A DNA stretch of 64,000 nt from Nitrospirota bacterium. Lineage in GTDB: Bacteria; Nitrospirota; Nitrospiria; 2-01-FULL-66-17. Below the pieces are notes generated by a model. The model was not told where the DNA came from and did not search any database. It saw only the letters and a program-made list of their open reading frames with translations. Below, piece by piece: positions 52,837-63,362 of this stretch. The translations under genes and the position numbers were made by a program. Numbering within the stretch: the first letter of the stretch is position 1; each line of letters opens with the position of its first letter. The DNA is taken from contig JBFLXB010000011.1 of assembly GCA_040757335.1 (NCBI GenBank), forward strand, positions 1-64,000, given 5' to 3'.

Positions 52837-53892
52837 ATGCTTGCCGCAATGTTGCTGCCGACTCCACCGCAACGGACGCCCGCCGTTTCATCCGACGTGA
52901 ACATGCCTGCGCTGATCGGGCAGAGCCCCACGATCCGTCAGTTACACGACGCCATCCGGCAGGTGTCCGACTCGCCGACGACGGTACTGATTCTGGGAGA
53001 AACCGGTACGGGCAAGGAGCTCGTGGCGAGGGTGCTGCACGATCTCAGCAGCCGGCGTGCGGGCCCGTTCGTCGCCGTCAACTGCGCGGCAATCCCCGAC
53101 GACCTGATCGAGAGCGAATTGTTCGGGCACGAGCGCGGGGCCTTCACCGACGCACACGCGACGCGCCGAGGCCAATTCGAGATGGCAAACGGCGGAACCC
53201 TCTTTTTGGACGAGATCGGCGATCTGAGCCTCCGAGCTCAGGGCAATCTCTTGAGAGTCATCGAGGAGCGGATGTTTGCACGAGTGGGGGGCACCGAGCC
53301 CATTCGGGTGGACGTGCGTCTCCTTGGCGCGACCAACGTGGACTTGGAACAGGCCGTGCGAAACGGAGGGTTCCGAGAAGACCTGTACCACCGATTGAAC
53401 GTCGTCCCGATACAGGTCCCTCCGCTGCGCGAACGGTCCGAGGACATCCCGATGTTGGTCGAACATTTTTTGGCTCGAGCCAACCAGGAACACGGCTCCC
53501 AGAAAACCATCGCGCCCGAAGTGATGGACCGTTTAGCGGGGTATGACTGGCCGGGAAACGTCCGGGAGATGGAGAACCTCATGGCGCGCTTGGTCGCGCT
53601 CGCCGCCAACCCGGTCATTCAAGAGGACGACCTGCCCCTCAAGGTTCGAGCCCGAGCGAGAACCCGCACCCTCGCCGAGGATGTCCGGCGCGGGGCGGTC
53701 TCGTTGACCCAAGCCGTCGATGCCTTCGAGCGCGAGTTGATTCTGGACGCCCTCACACGCACCTCCCACGTGCAGGTGCGAGCGGCCAAGGCGTTGGGCA
53801 TTACCCGACGCATCCTGAAGTACAAGATGGACGCGCTCGGGATTCCCGTGACCCGTCCGCGCGCCCGCCCCATCCGCCGTCAGGCGGCGTAG
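52837..53892 (+). CDS. Sigma-54-dependent activator (PspF-like, no receiver)
   Basis: 351 residues. The AAA+ domain has Walker A GETGTGKE (54-61), the sigma-54 loop GAFTDA (101-106), Walker B GGTLFLDEIGDL and the RxDLYxRL-type FREDLYHRLNVVPIQVPPLRER. A C-terminal Fis-type HTH follows (VQVRAAKALGITRRILKYKM). There is no receiver, GAF or PAS domain, as in PspF. The usual GAFTGA is GAFTDA here, a variant at the residue facing sigma-54. The start near the upstream stop is uncertain; 52849 is another ATG. The target is not known; the cell-envelope genes downstream are a possibility. Confidence 0.9.
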   Translation: MLAAMLLPTPPQRTPAVSSDVNMPALIGQSPTIRQLHDAIRQVSDSPTTVLILGETGTGKELVARVLHDLSSRRAGPFVAVNCAAIPDDLIESELFGHERGAFTDAHATRRGQFEMANGGTLFLDEIGDLSLRAQGNLLRVIEERMFARVGGTEPIRVDVRLLGATNVDLEQAVRNGGFREDLYHRLNVVPIQVPPLRERSEDIPMLVEHFLARANQEHGSQKTIAPEVMDRLAGYDWPGNVREMENLMARLVALAANPVIQEDDLPLKVRARARTRTLAEDVRRGAVSLTQAVDAFERELILDALTRTSHVQVRAAKALGITRRILKYKMDALGIPVTRPRARPIRRQAA

Positions 53893-53923
53893 CAACGTTC
53901 CCGCGGCCTCCGCGCAACGTCGA

Positions 53924-53952
53924 TTGACGCTCCCCAGGGCCTCTGTTAGACT
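53924..53952 (+). promoter_or_regulatory. Promoter giving a leaderless moxR-like transcript
   Basis: TTGACG (53924-53929), 17-nt spacer, TAGACT (53947-53952), then 6 nt before the GTG at 53959. Transcription should start at or next to the start codon, and no ribosome site is present. Confidence 0.6.
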
Positions 53953-53958
53953 GGCCGC

Positions 53959-54906
53959 GTGCTCGCTGACCCGCAGGCCAAGATCGCCGCGCTCCACGAC
54001 AACATTGAGCGGGTCATCTGCGGCAAATCCGATGTCGTCACGCTCGCGATGGTCACGTTGCTCGCCCGCGGGCACCTGTTGATCGAAGACGTCCCCGGCG
54101 TCGGGAAGACCACGTTGGCCCACAGCTTTGCGCGGTCCCTGAGCTGCAGCTTCAAACGAATCCAGTTCACCAGCGACCTCCTGCCCTCCGATATCATCGG
54201 GCTCTCGGTGCTCAACCAGACCAGCCGCGAATTCGAGTTCCGGCCCGGACCGATCTTTGCCAACATCGTGCTGGCCGATGAAATCAATCGAACCACGCCC
54301 AAGACTCAAAGCAGCCTGTTGGAGGCGATGAACGACGCCCAGGTGTCGGTGGACAGCCACACCCACCCGCTGCCGCGGCCCTTCATGGTGATCGCCACAC
54401 AAAACCCCGTCGAATACCACGGAACCTATCCGTTGCCCGAATCGCAACTCGACCGGTTCATGATCCGCGCGCACATGGGGTACCCCGACGTCGAGGACGA
54501 GAAACGCATCATCACGGCGAAACACTTGGTGGGTCGCGCGGAGGAGATCTCGCCGGTGCTCGGCGCGGACGACGTCGTCGCTCTGCAGGAAATCACCTCT
54601 CGCGTGACCATCGACGACGGATTGGTGGACTATCTGATGGCGATCGTCTCCGCGACGCGATCGCGCCCGGACGTGGACTTGGGCGTCAGCACGCGTGGAG
54701 CGGTGTTCCTCTATCGGGCCACCCAGGCGATGGCGTTGATCGAGGGCCGAACCTACGCGCTGCCAGACGACGTGAAACGCCTCGCCGTCCCCGTGTTCGC
54801 CCACCGAATCGTGGTGAATCCTGGAGTCGAATCGTTCGACCGCCGGAATGACGACGCCAAAGACATCTTGACCGAGATCCTGGACCAAGTTCCCGTTCCG
54901 CTGTAA
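53959..54906 (+). CDS. MoxR-family AAA ATPase
   Basis: 315 residues. Walker A EDVPGVGKTTLAHSFARSL, RIQFTSDLLPSDIIGLSVL, Walker B NIVLADEINRTTPKTQSSLLEAM, sensor 1 MVIATQNPVEYHGTYPLPESQLDRF, and a C-terminal lid STRGAVFLYRATQAMALIEGR. MoxR ATPases act as chaperone-like factors for DUF58/VWA-domain partners, consistent with the next gene. The GTG start lacks a ribosome site and lies 6 nt after a -10 box, so the mRNA is probably leaderless. Confidence 0.94.
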   Translation: MLADPQAKIAALHDNIERVICGKSDVVTLAMVTLLARGHLLIEDVPGVGKTTLAHSFARSLSCSFKRIQFTSDLLPSDIIGLSVLNQTSREFEFRPGPIFANIVLADEINRTTPKTQSSLLEAMNDAQVSVDSHTHPLPRPFMVIATQNPVEYHGTYPLPESQLDRFMIRAHMGYPDVEDEKRIITAKHLVGRAEEISPVLGADDVVALQEITSRVTIDDGLVDYLMAIVSATRSRPDVDLGVSTRGAVFLYRATQAMALIEGRTYALPDDVKRLAVPVFAHRIVVNPGVESFDRRNDDAKDILTEILDQVPVPL

Positions 54907-54925
54907 TCGCCCGTATGGGGCGCCC

Positions 54926-56083
54926 GTGACCGCCACCGCTGCGTCGTTGATGCCTCGCTCCGGCCGCAAACCGGGCGCATCCTCGGCCACCCCTCGTCCG
55001 CGTCAACGGACGACCCGATCGGCCAAAGTGACGCCCACCGGCATTCGGTTCCTGCTCTTGGCGCTCGCGGTCGGGCTCGCCGCGGTCAACACCGGCAACA
55101 ATATTCTCTACCTCCTGTTCGCGATGATGCTGAGTCTCATCGTCGTGGCAGGTCTCTTTTCCGAGCGCGTCCTCGCCCGCCTCGGCGCCACGCGGTCGCT
55201 GCCCCTGCGATTGTTCGCCGACACCCCCACCCCATACCAGATGGTGCTGAGCAACGGCAAACGGTTCATGCCCGCGTTTTCGCTCCGGATCCGAGAAGGA
55301 CGGGGAGCGTTCCGTCTGGACGCCGCCGAGCACCGGTGTCCCCGACTCGAACCCGGCGGGGCGGTCACCATCGACTCGGTCGCCACGTTCCGAGACCGCG
55401 GCGTGCACCATCTTCCCGGAATCGAAGTCATCACCACCTTCCCCTTCGGCCTGTTCGAAAAAACGTTACGAATACCGGTCGAAACGGATCTGCTCGTCTA
55501 CCCATCACTCGACTCTCTGCGACGCTCGTCCGGACGGCCGTTGATGGAGGACGGCCCGTCCGGAACGCACAGGGGCACCGCCGGAGTGTCTCACATTCGG
55601 GAGTACCGAACGGGAGATGATCCACGGTTCATCCACTGGAAACATTCGGCGCGGAGGGCGAAGCTTGTCATTCGTGAGCCCGAGCGCGAGGGAGCGCGCT
55701 CGCTCGTGCTGGTCTTCAGCAACCGACTGCCTCCGGATCCCCTGCCCATCCATCGCGCGTGGTTCGAAGATGCGGTCCGTCTGACCGCGTCGCTCGCGGA
55801 TCGGGCGATCCGAGACGGTCGGGAGGTCCTGATGGCCACCTGGGATGGGACCACCCGCATGGGGCGCGGCGCGCTCCATTTGGAGCGAGTGCTCCGGACC
55901 CTGGCGACGATCGGTCCTACCACGACTCAGGCGGGCGACCGGCTGGTCGCGTGGTCAGGGGATCTCGCCCAACAGACCGTCCACCTTATCTTGGTGTGGG
56001 ACGATCCGCAGTGGTCGACGATCCGGCCACGGTGCGAGCGCGTGTGGGTCGTGGCCCAAGATGTCTCCAGGGACGCGTCGTGA
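54926..56083 (+). CDS. DUF58 domain-containing protein
   Basis: 385 residues. Basic N-terminus, then two transmembrane helices (about 40-80, LLLALAVGLAAVNTGNNILY and MMLSLIVVAGLF). The DUF58 core is GVSHIREYRTGDDPRFIHWKHSAR, followed by a VWA-like region (SLVLVFSNRL). It is the usual partner of MoxR and transglutaminase genes, forming a cell-envelope module of uncertain activity. It starts with GTG 20 nt after moxR; the stop overlaps the next GTG. Confidence 0.92.
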   Translation: MTATAASLMPRSGRKPGASSATPRPRQRTTRSAKVTPTGIRFLLLALAVGLAAVNTGNNILYLLFAMMLSLIVVAGLFSERVLARLGATRSLPLRLFADTPTPYQMVLSNGKRFMPAFSLRIREGRGAFRLDAAEHRCPRLEPGGAVTIDSVATFRDRGVHHLPGIEVITTFPFGLFEKTLRIPVETDLLVYPSLDSLRRSSGRPLMEDGPSGTHRGTAGVSHIREYRTGDDPRFIHWKHSARRAKLVIREPEREGARSLVLVFSNRLPPDPLPIHRAWFEDAVRLTASLADRAIRDGREVLMATWDGTTRMGRGALHLERVLRTLATIGPTTTQAGDRLVAWSGDLAQQTVHLILVWDDPQWSTIRPRCERVWVVAQDVSRDAS

Positions 56084-58092
56084 CGCGCGCGGCTCGACGG
56101 GCGTCCCACGTCATGGCCCTCGTCGGCTTGGCCTCGCTCGCCGTGACGGGTCAGATCGGCGCGCCCTGGCTGGCCGCCGGCGCGCTCGCCGTCCTCGCCA
56201 GCGCGGCCATGGATGCGACCCGACTGTCCCTGAACGCCCAAGCGCCGTGGGCGAACCTGCTGATCCTGGCGGCGTTGGGCTTCGCAGTGGCGGATTCGCT
56301 GTGGCTCTCGCCCAGTTTGCTCCACGTCGGCGCGCATCTGCTCATCGTGCTCATGCTGACGCGACTGCGCCACCGCAATGCCCGGGAATACCTGCAGTTG
56401 GTCGTGATTGTCTTCCTTCAGATGGTCGCGGCGGCGGGACTGGCCGCCCACGGGACCTTCAACGCGGGATTCGCCGCCTACCTCCCGGTCATGGTATGGG
56501 TGCTGGTCCATTACCACCTGCTCTCGGAGGCGGAGCGCGCCGAGACCGGACCGAGCGAGCCGCCGGCAGGCCTCGCGCCTTGGACCGCCGCTGCGGCACT
56601 CACCGCGATCATCGCCGCGGGGGTCCTCTTCCTCTTTCTCCCCCGCATGGGGCTCGAGCTGTTGGGCGTCATCCCGCAGAAAGATGTCCGTTTATCCGGG
56701 TTTTCGCCCCAGGTCCGTTTGGGCGCCATCGGGCCGGTCAAGCGCGATCCCACGATCGTGATGCGTGTGGCGGGTCCGTCCGTCGGACTCGGCGGCGAAC
56801 TCCTCTACCTTCGCGGCGCCGTGTTCGACACGTTTGACGGTCAGAGCTGGCTGGCCACGACCCCCGCGCGTCGGATGCTCCCGCAAGACGGCGAGGGCAG
56901 GTTTGCGCTGGGCCGAGCCGTGGGCGACGCTCCCACGATGGCGATTCGCGCCGAACCGCTCGACACCCCGGTGCTCTTTACGCCGGAACGAACCGACGCG
57001 GTGGCCGGACCGTTTGCGGCGATCCTCGTGGACGACGACGAGATCTTCAATCTTCCCTATGCCCCTGGAATCCGCCAGACCTACGAGGTCTGGCGGCGGC
57101 CCCAAGCCACCGCGTCTTCCACCGGCGCCCGAGGCGGCGAACGCTACCTGCGGCGGACTGGATCGGCGCGCATCGCCGAACTTGCCGGCCAGGTGGCGGC
57201 TTCCTCGACCACGCCCCGGGGCCGGTCCCTCGCGGTGGAACGGTTCCTCCGAACCCGTTACACCTATACCCTGGACGTCCCGGGCGGCGAGGATCGGCCG
57301 GTGGAAACGTTCCTCTTCGATCGCCGGTCGGGATATTGCGAACACTTCGCGAGCGCCATGGCGCTCATGTTGCGCGAGCTCGGCATTCCCGCCCGACTGG
57401 TGACCGGGTTTCTCGTCCAGGAATGGAACCCGTTTGGGCAGTACGCCATCGTCCGCCAAGGGGACGCCCACGCCTGGGTCGAAGCGTTCCTGCCCGAGTC
57501 GGGATGGACGCGCTTCGACCCCACGCCGCCGGCGCCGCTTGCCGACCGTCCGTGGACGGGACGGGTCGAACACTACCTCGACAGCCTGCGCACAGGATGG
57601 GATCGCTACGTGTTGGATTTCAGCCTTGGGGACCAGCATGCCGCGATCGAGCGCGCCGAAGCCGAATGGAACCTCCTCCGTACCAACGTGACCAGCGGAC
57701 TCGCTTCCGTGCGCCGGCGTGTGGAACGCGTGTCGGATACCGCGTGGATCATCGGCGGACTCGTCGCCCTCTTCGCGTTGGCCGGGGTGGTCACGCGGCG
57801 GGGGGTGCGGTGGCCGACACGTCGCCCCCCGCCGTCCGACGACGCGTCGATTGCGTTCTACCAACGACTCCTGCGCCTACTGGAGCAACGCGGCGTGACA
57901 AAACCGTCGGCGGTAACCCCGCTGGAATTCGCGGTGCACCACGCATCGCGGCTGGATTACGCCACGGAGATCCGGCGCGTCACGGAGCGGTACTATGAAG
58001 TCCGGTACGGGCGCCGACGCCTGTCACCGACCGAACGCCGAGCGTTGGAAACCGATCTGGCCGTGATCGAACGGGAGGGTCGCCGCTCCTAG
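56080..58092 (+). CDS. TgpA-like transmembrane transglutaminase
   Basis: 670 residues from a GTG that overlaps the DUF58 stop (GTGA). About six to seven N-terminal transmembrane helices are followed by a DUF3488-type region, then the transglutaminase core: Cys420 in SGYCEHFASAMALML, His464 in GDAHAWVEAF and Asp480 in TRFDPTPPAP. One transmembrane helix (about 550-570) and a cytoplasmic tail end the protein. TgpA of Pseudomonas is essential and periplasmic in its catalytic part. The triad looks intact, so the enzyme should be active. The last 4 nt overlap the convergent gene at 58089. Confidence 0.92.
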   Translation: MTRAARRASHVMALVGLASLAVTGQIGAPWLAAGALAVLASAAMDATRLSLNAQAPWANLLILAALGFAVADSLWLSPSLLHVGAHLLIVLMLTRLRHRNAREYLQLVVIVFLQMVAAAGLAAHGTFNAGFAAYLPVMVWVLVHYHLLSEAERAETGPSEPPAGLAPWTAAAALTAIIAAGVLFLFLPRMGLELLGVIPQKDVRLSGFSPQVRLGAIGPVKRDPTIVMRVAGPSVGLGGELLYLRGAVFDTFDGQSWLATTPARRMLPQDGEGRFALGRAVGDAPTMAIRAEPLDTPVLFTPERTDAVAGPFAAILVDDDEIFNLPYAPGIRQTYEVWRRPQATASSTGARGGERYLRRTGSARIAELAGQVAASSTTPRGRSLAVERFLRTRYTYTLDVPGGEDRPVETFLFDRRSGYCEHFASAMALMLRELGIPARLVTGFLVQEWNPFGQYAIVRQGDAHAWVEAFLPESGWTRFDPTPPAPLADRPWTGRVEHYLDSLRTGWDRYVLDFSLGDQHAAIERAEAEWNLLRTNVTSGLASVRRRVERVSDTAWIIGGLVALFALAGVVTRRGVRWPTRRPPPSDDASIAFYQRLLRLLEQRGVTKPSAVTPLEFAVHHASRLDYATEIRRVTERYYEVRYGRRRLSPTERRALETDLAVIEREGRRS

Positions 58093-58487
58093 AAGCGCAC
58101 GCGGACGAGCGCAGCCGAGACGCTCAGGTTCGGCGTTTCGCCCGGCGGCGAAGTCACGGCAGGCTCGATCGCGGGCACACGCCACGTGAGCTGCCCCCGG
58201 TCGACGTTGATCATAGCGTAGCGCGCAACCTGGGAGAGCCCGTAGATTGTTCCGGCGATCACGCCGATTCCCGCACCGGTGGTCATGTACTGGAGATGGT
58301 CGCCGGGGTCGTCGGTGAGCACCATCACCCCCGCTCCCACCAACGCGCCGATCAGCCCGCCGTAAAATCCGTCGACCAACACGTCGCCCATCTCGTTGTT
58401 CGCCGCGCGCGCCGGCTCCGGTGCCGCGACAACCAGCGCAGCCCCCAACACGAACCACCACGCGCTCATCCGAATCCTCCCCATCAT
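58089..58487 (-). CDS. Small exported glycine-zipper-like protein, unknown function
   Basis: 132 residues. A signal peptide (AWWFVLGAALVVAAPEPARA) is followed by a Gly-rich hydrophobic segment (GLIGALVGAGVMVL, TGAGIGVIAGTIYGLSQVA) and a short C-terminal beta segment ending SAALVRVRF. This resembles small outer-membrane or periplasmic glycine-zipper proteins; no family can be named. The ATG overlaps the ribD stop as ATGA, so it is co-expressed with ribD. Its 3' end overlaps the convergent transglutaminase gene by 4 nt. Confidence 0.65.
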   Translation of the reverse strand: MMGRIRMSAWWFVLGAALVVAAPEPARAANNEMGDVLVDGFYGGLIGALVGAGVMVLTDDPGDHLQYMTTGAGIGVIAGTIYGLSQVARYAMINVDRGQLTWRVPAIEPAVTSPPGETPNLSVSAALVRVRF

Positions 58488-59575
58488 AGGTAACCCTCCA
58501 CGATCACGTCCTCCCCCAATCGCCGGATCAACGTTTCCCGGAGCATCAGGGCGTCGGTCAAGCGCTTCGGCGATCGCCCGCCGATCGCGCTGATCGCGTC
58601 CCGACCTCCCAGGAGTTTCGGCGCCAGCATGACGACGACTTTCTGGACGACCCCGGACCGTAGGGCCGAGGCGTTGACCTCGGCACCGCCTTCGATGAGG
58701 ACCGAGGTGATGTCCATCGCACCAAGCCGTCGCATCAGATCCCGCAAATCGACCATCCCGTCTCGGGACCTCGTTGTCAGGACACGCACGCCGCGCTGCT
58801 CCAAACGCCGACGGCGTACCGCCGACGCCCGACTGGTCGTCGCGATGATGACCGCGGAGCCTCGGCGCGGCTTCAGGGCGCGGGCCGTCGGCGGGGTCGC
58901 CAACCGCTCGTCCACGATCACGCGGTGGGGGGTTCGCCTCCCTCGGCCGCCCCTTGCCGTCAGCTCGGGATCGTCCGCCAGGACCGTCCCCAATCCCACC
59001 AGCACCGCGTCGACTCGATCACGCAAACGATGGGTATAGTCGCGGGCCCGCGCGCCGCTGATCCAGCGCGATTCACCGCTGGACGTCGCAATCTTCCCGT
59101 CGAGCGTGGAGGCGATTTTCAACGTCACGAAGGGACGACCCGTTCTAATCCAGCGGGCATACGCTTCGTTCACGCGTTTCGCACGATCCCTGAGGACCCC
59201 CACGGTCGTCTCGATGTGGTGCTCGCGCAATCGCGCGATCCCTCGCCCCGACACGTTGGGATTGGGGTCCTCGGTGGCGATCACCACCCTGTTCGCCCCG
59301 GATGACAGAATCGCGTCCGTACAGGGAGGCGTGCGTTTGTCGAGGTGACAACACGGCTCGAGCGTGACGTACAACGTCGCGCCGCGAGCAAGGGTCGCGG
59401 CATTGCGAAGGGCGATGACTTCTGCATGGGGTTCTCCCGCCCGCCGGTGATACCCTTCGCCGACGATGCGTCCGCCGCGAACGACCACGGCCCCGACCGC
59501 AGGGTTGGGGCTGGTGCGCCCGCGCGCTCGCGCCGCAAGCGCAAGCGCACGACGCATGTACGCCTCGTCAGACAC
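58484..59575 (-). CDS. ribD: Riboflavin biosynthesis deaminase/reductase RibD
   Basis: 363 residues. The N-terminal deaminase has GEPHAEVIALRNAATLARG and the zinc motif EPCCHLDKRTPPCTDAIL. The C-terminal reductase has PFVTLKIASTLDGKIATSSGESRWISG and VDAVLVGLGTVLADDPELTAR. It catalyses two steps of riboflavin synthesis. The GTG start is 8 nt after a consensus-like -10 and has no ribosome site, so the mRNA is likely leaderless. No FMN riboswitch is visible upstream. ribE, ribBA and ribH are not in the window. Confidence 0.95.
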   Translation of the reverse strand: MSDEAYMRRALALAARARGRTSPNPAVGAVVVRGGRIVGEGYHRRAGEPHAEVIALRNAATLARGATLYVTLEPCCHLDKRTPPCTDAILSSGANRVVIATEDPNPNVSGRGIARLREHHIETTVGVLRDRAKRVNEAYARWIRTGRPFVTLKIASTLDGKIATSSGESRWISGARARDYTHRLRDRVDAVLVGLGTVLADDPELTARGGRGRRTPHRVIVDERLATPPTARALKPRRGSAVIIATTSRASAVRRRRLEQRGVRVLTTRSRDGMVDLRDLMRRLGAMDITSVLIEGGAEVNASALRSGVVQKVVVMLAPKLLGGRDAISAIGGRSPKRLTDALMLRETLIRRLGEDVIVEGYL

Positions 59576-59583
59576 GGCCGACG

Positions 59584-59612
59584 ATTATCGGGGAACGCGT
59601 TGGCGCTGTCAA
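59584..59612 (-). promoter_or_regulatory. Promoter giving a leaderless ribD transcript
   Basis: Minus strand: TTGACA (59607-59612), 17-nt spacer, GATAAT (59584-59589), then 8 nt to the GTG at 59575. The match to sigma-70 consensus is strong (11 of 12 positions), and transcription should start at about 59577. Confidence 0.7.
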
Positions 59613-59687
59613 CGCGGGCGGGTCTATCCTCAGAACGGCCTCGGGACATTCGGGGACCGGAGCCTCGTCAGGTTCATGAGGTTAGAG

Positions 59688-60494
59688 CTACTGGGATCGC
59701 GCCCGCGACAACCAGGCCCAGCGTCCCAGCGGGGGAGCCTCGACACCCAGCGACGCCGTCAGCCTGCGCCGGAGCGCGTCTCCGTCCAAGTCCCGGTCGA
59801 TTTCGCCGGCCGCGACCAACGAGATGGCACCGCTCTCCTCGGAGACCACGATGGCCAGTGCGTCACTGTCCTCCGTGATCCCGATGGCCGCACGATGCCG
59901 AGTACCGGTTCCCGCCGCGTCGCCGCTGAGCGTTCGGGCGGAGAGCGGCAGGAAGCACCCTGCTGCGGCGATCCGACCGCCTCGCAAGATCACAGCGCCG
60001 TCGTGCAAGGGCGAATACGGGAGAAACAAGCTGATCAGCAGATCCTTGGAGAGCCGCGCGTCGATCACGGTCCCAACCTCAACGGCGTCCAGGAGTTCCT
60101 GGGTCCGTTCGATCACGATGAGCGCTCCGATCCTACGGTTCGCGAGCGCAACCGCGGCCTTGAGCACCTCTTCGACGGCCAAACGGGCCTCGGGCTCGGG
60201 CGTCCGGTGGGCGGGGAACTGCGCGATCGAAGCCAGGGCTCGTCGGATCTCTGGCTGAAGGATAATCACCAGTGCCAGGACGAGTTCGGGCCACCAACGG
60301 GCAAGAGGCCAGTCGTTCGGGAACAGGCCAGCCCACTGGCCGAACACCGCTCCGACAAAGACGACCCCCGTACCGGCGACGACCCGGCGGGCGCCGGGAG
60401 CGCGGGCGCGGATCGCGATCCAGATCAGTACCGCACCGGCGAGCGTCGCGCCCAGCAGATCAGGCCACGCGAGACCGAACGGCGACGCCGACAT
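59688..60494 (-). CDS. cdaA: Diadenylate cyclase CdaA
   Basis: 268 residues. Three N-terminal transmembrane helices (about 10-75) are followed by the DAC domain with SPLHDGAVILRGGRIAAAGCFLPLS and GTRHRAAIGITEDSDALAIVVSEE. The catalytic DGA and RHR motifs are both intact. It makes cyclic di-AMP, which controls potassium and cell-wall homeostasis. It is followed on the minus strand by ribD and preceded by folP. The CdaA regulator (CdaR) is not in the window. Confidence 0.95.
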   Translation of the reverse strand: MSASPFGLAWPDLLGATLAGAVLIWIAIRARAPGARRVVAGTGVVFVGAVFGQWAGLFPNDWPLARWWPELVLALVIILQPEIRRALASIAQFPAHRTPEPEARLAVEEVLKAAVALANRRIGALIVIERTQELLDAVEVGTVIDARLSKDLLISLFLPYSPLHDGAVILRGGRIAAAGCFLPLSARTLSGDAAGTGTRHRAAIGITEDSDALAIVVSEESGAISLVAAGEIDRDLDGDALRRRLTASLGVEAPPLGRWAWLSRARSQ

Positions 60495-60497
60495 CGC

Positions 60498-61394
60498 TTA
60501 GCCCGCTACGGGGTGGACCACGCGGGAGGGGCGTTTGATCGCCTCTACCGTGGCCACCACCTGCGCCATCGCGTCCACGTCGTGGACGCGCACGATCGCC
60601 GCGCCCTGCCAACTCGCGATGGCCACGGCGGCCGCCGTGGCCATCAACCGCTCCGCGGTCGGCCTAGGCGAGTGAACCCCGTCGTAGGCGAGGAAGGATT
60701 TCCGCGACGGGCCCACCACCACGGGGTAACCCAGCGCGCGGACACGATCCAACCCCGCAAGGATCTGGTAGCTGTACCGGGGGTCCGCACCGACAAACCA
60801 GCCCAATCCAGGGTCCACCAGGATGCGGGCGTCGTCGATCCCCGCTGAACGCGCCGCGGCGATGCGCTGGCGCAGAAAGTCACACACGGTGTCGATGACG
60901 TCGTCGTAACGCACGTCGCGGCGGGTGGTGCGCGGGGTGGGGTCTTTTGCGTACATGAGAACGACGGAGGCCTTGGCCGCGGCCACCGCGCCGGCCATCT
61001 CGGGATCTCCCCGCAACGCAGAGACGTCGTTGACCATCGCGGCACCGGCGGCCAGCGCCTCGCGGGCCACGGCAGCCTTGGTGGTGTCGACGGAGACCGG
61101 CACGCGCAGTTCGCGCACCAGCGCGCGAACCACCGGGATGACGCGCCGTCGCTCCTCATCGAGCGACACGTCCTGGGAGTCGGGCCCCGTGGATTCGCCG
61201 CCCACGTCGATCCACTCGGCCCCCGCGGCCTCGAACCGCCGAGCCCGGTCCACCGCAGCGTCAACGGTCGTGGTTTGACCGCCGTCCCAGAACGAATCGG
61301 GCGTGACGTTCAAGATGCCCATTACCTGGGTGCGCTGGTCGTGGACCACCCTGTCTCCATCAGTCTTGTGCGGCGCGAGGGTCGCCGAGCGCAA
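60498..61394 (-). CDS. folP: Dihydropteroate synthase
   Basis: 298 residues. VMGILNVTPDSFWDGGQTTT, EWIDVGGESTGPDSQDVSLDEE, VNDVSALRGDPEMAGAVA, ILVDPGLGWFVG and VVVGPSRKSFLA are the family's pterin- and pABA-binding blocks. It joins pterin and para-aminobenzoate in folate synthesis and is the sulfonamide target. It lies between ftsH (33 nt upstream) and cdaA (3 nt downstream), an order found in other bacteria. Confidence 0.96.
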   Translation of the reverse strand: MRSATLAPHKTDGDRVVHDQRTQVMGILNVTPDSFWDGGQTTTVDAAVDRARRFEAAGAEWIDVGGESTGPDSQDVSLDEERRRVIPVVRALVRELRVPVSVDTTKAAVAREALAAGAAMVNDVSALRGDPEMAGAVAAAKASVVLMYAKDPTPRTTRRDVRYDDVIDTVCDFLRQRIAAARSAGIDDARILVDPGLGWFVGADPRYSYQILAGLDRVRALGYPVVVGPSRKSFLAYDGVHSPRPTAERLMATAAAVAIASWQGAAIVRVHDVDAMAQVVATVEAIKRPSRVVHPVAG

Positions 61395-61427
61395 GACTTC
61401 ACCGGGTTGAGAGGGAGGAGCTGTCCG

Positions 61428-63227
<1,800 letters not shown>

Positions 63228-63362
63228 GCAGACGTTGCCTCCTCGTCGCCCCTGCATCGCGGCACCTGCGCGCCCTCGACCGGCAGGGTCAGACGTGAAG
63301 CTGATCTTACCACAGCGTTTTCCGGCTTTACAACACGGCCGGGCGGGCCGCCGCTCGCTCGG

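Noticed and set aside
59576-59687. FMN riboswitch upstream of ribD
   Set aside because: The 112-nt gap has no conserved FMN aptamer elements, and the promoter places the transcript start at the GTG, leaving no leader.
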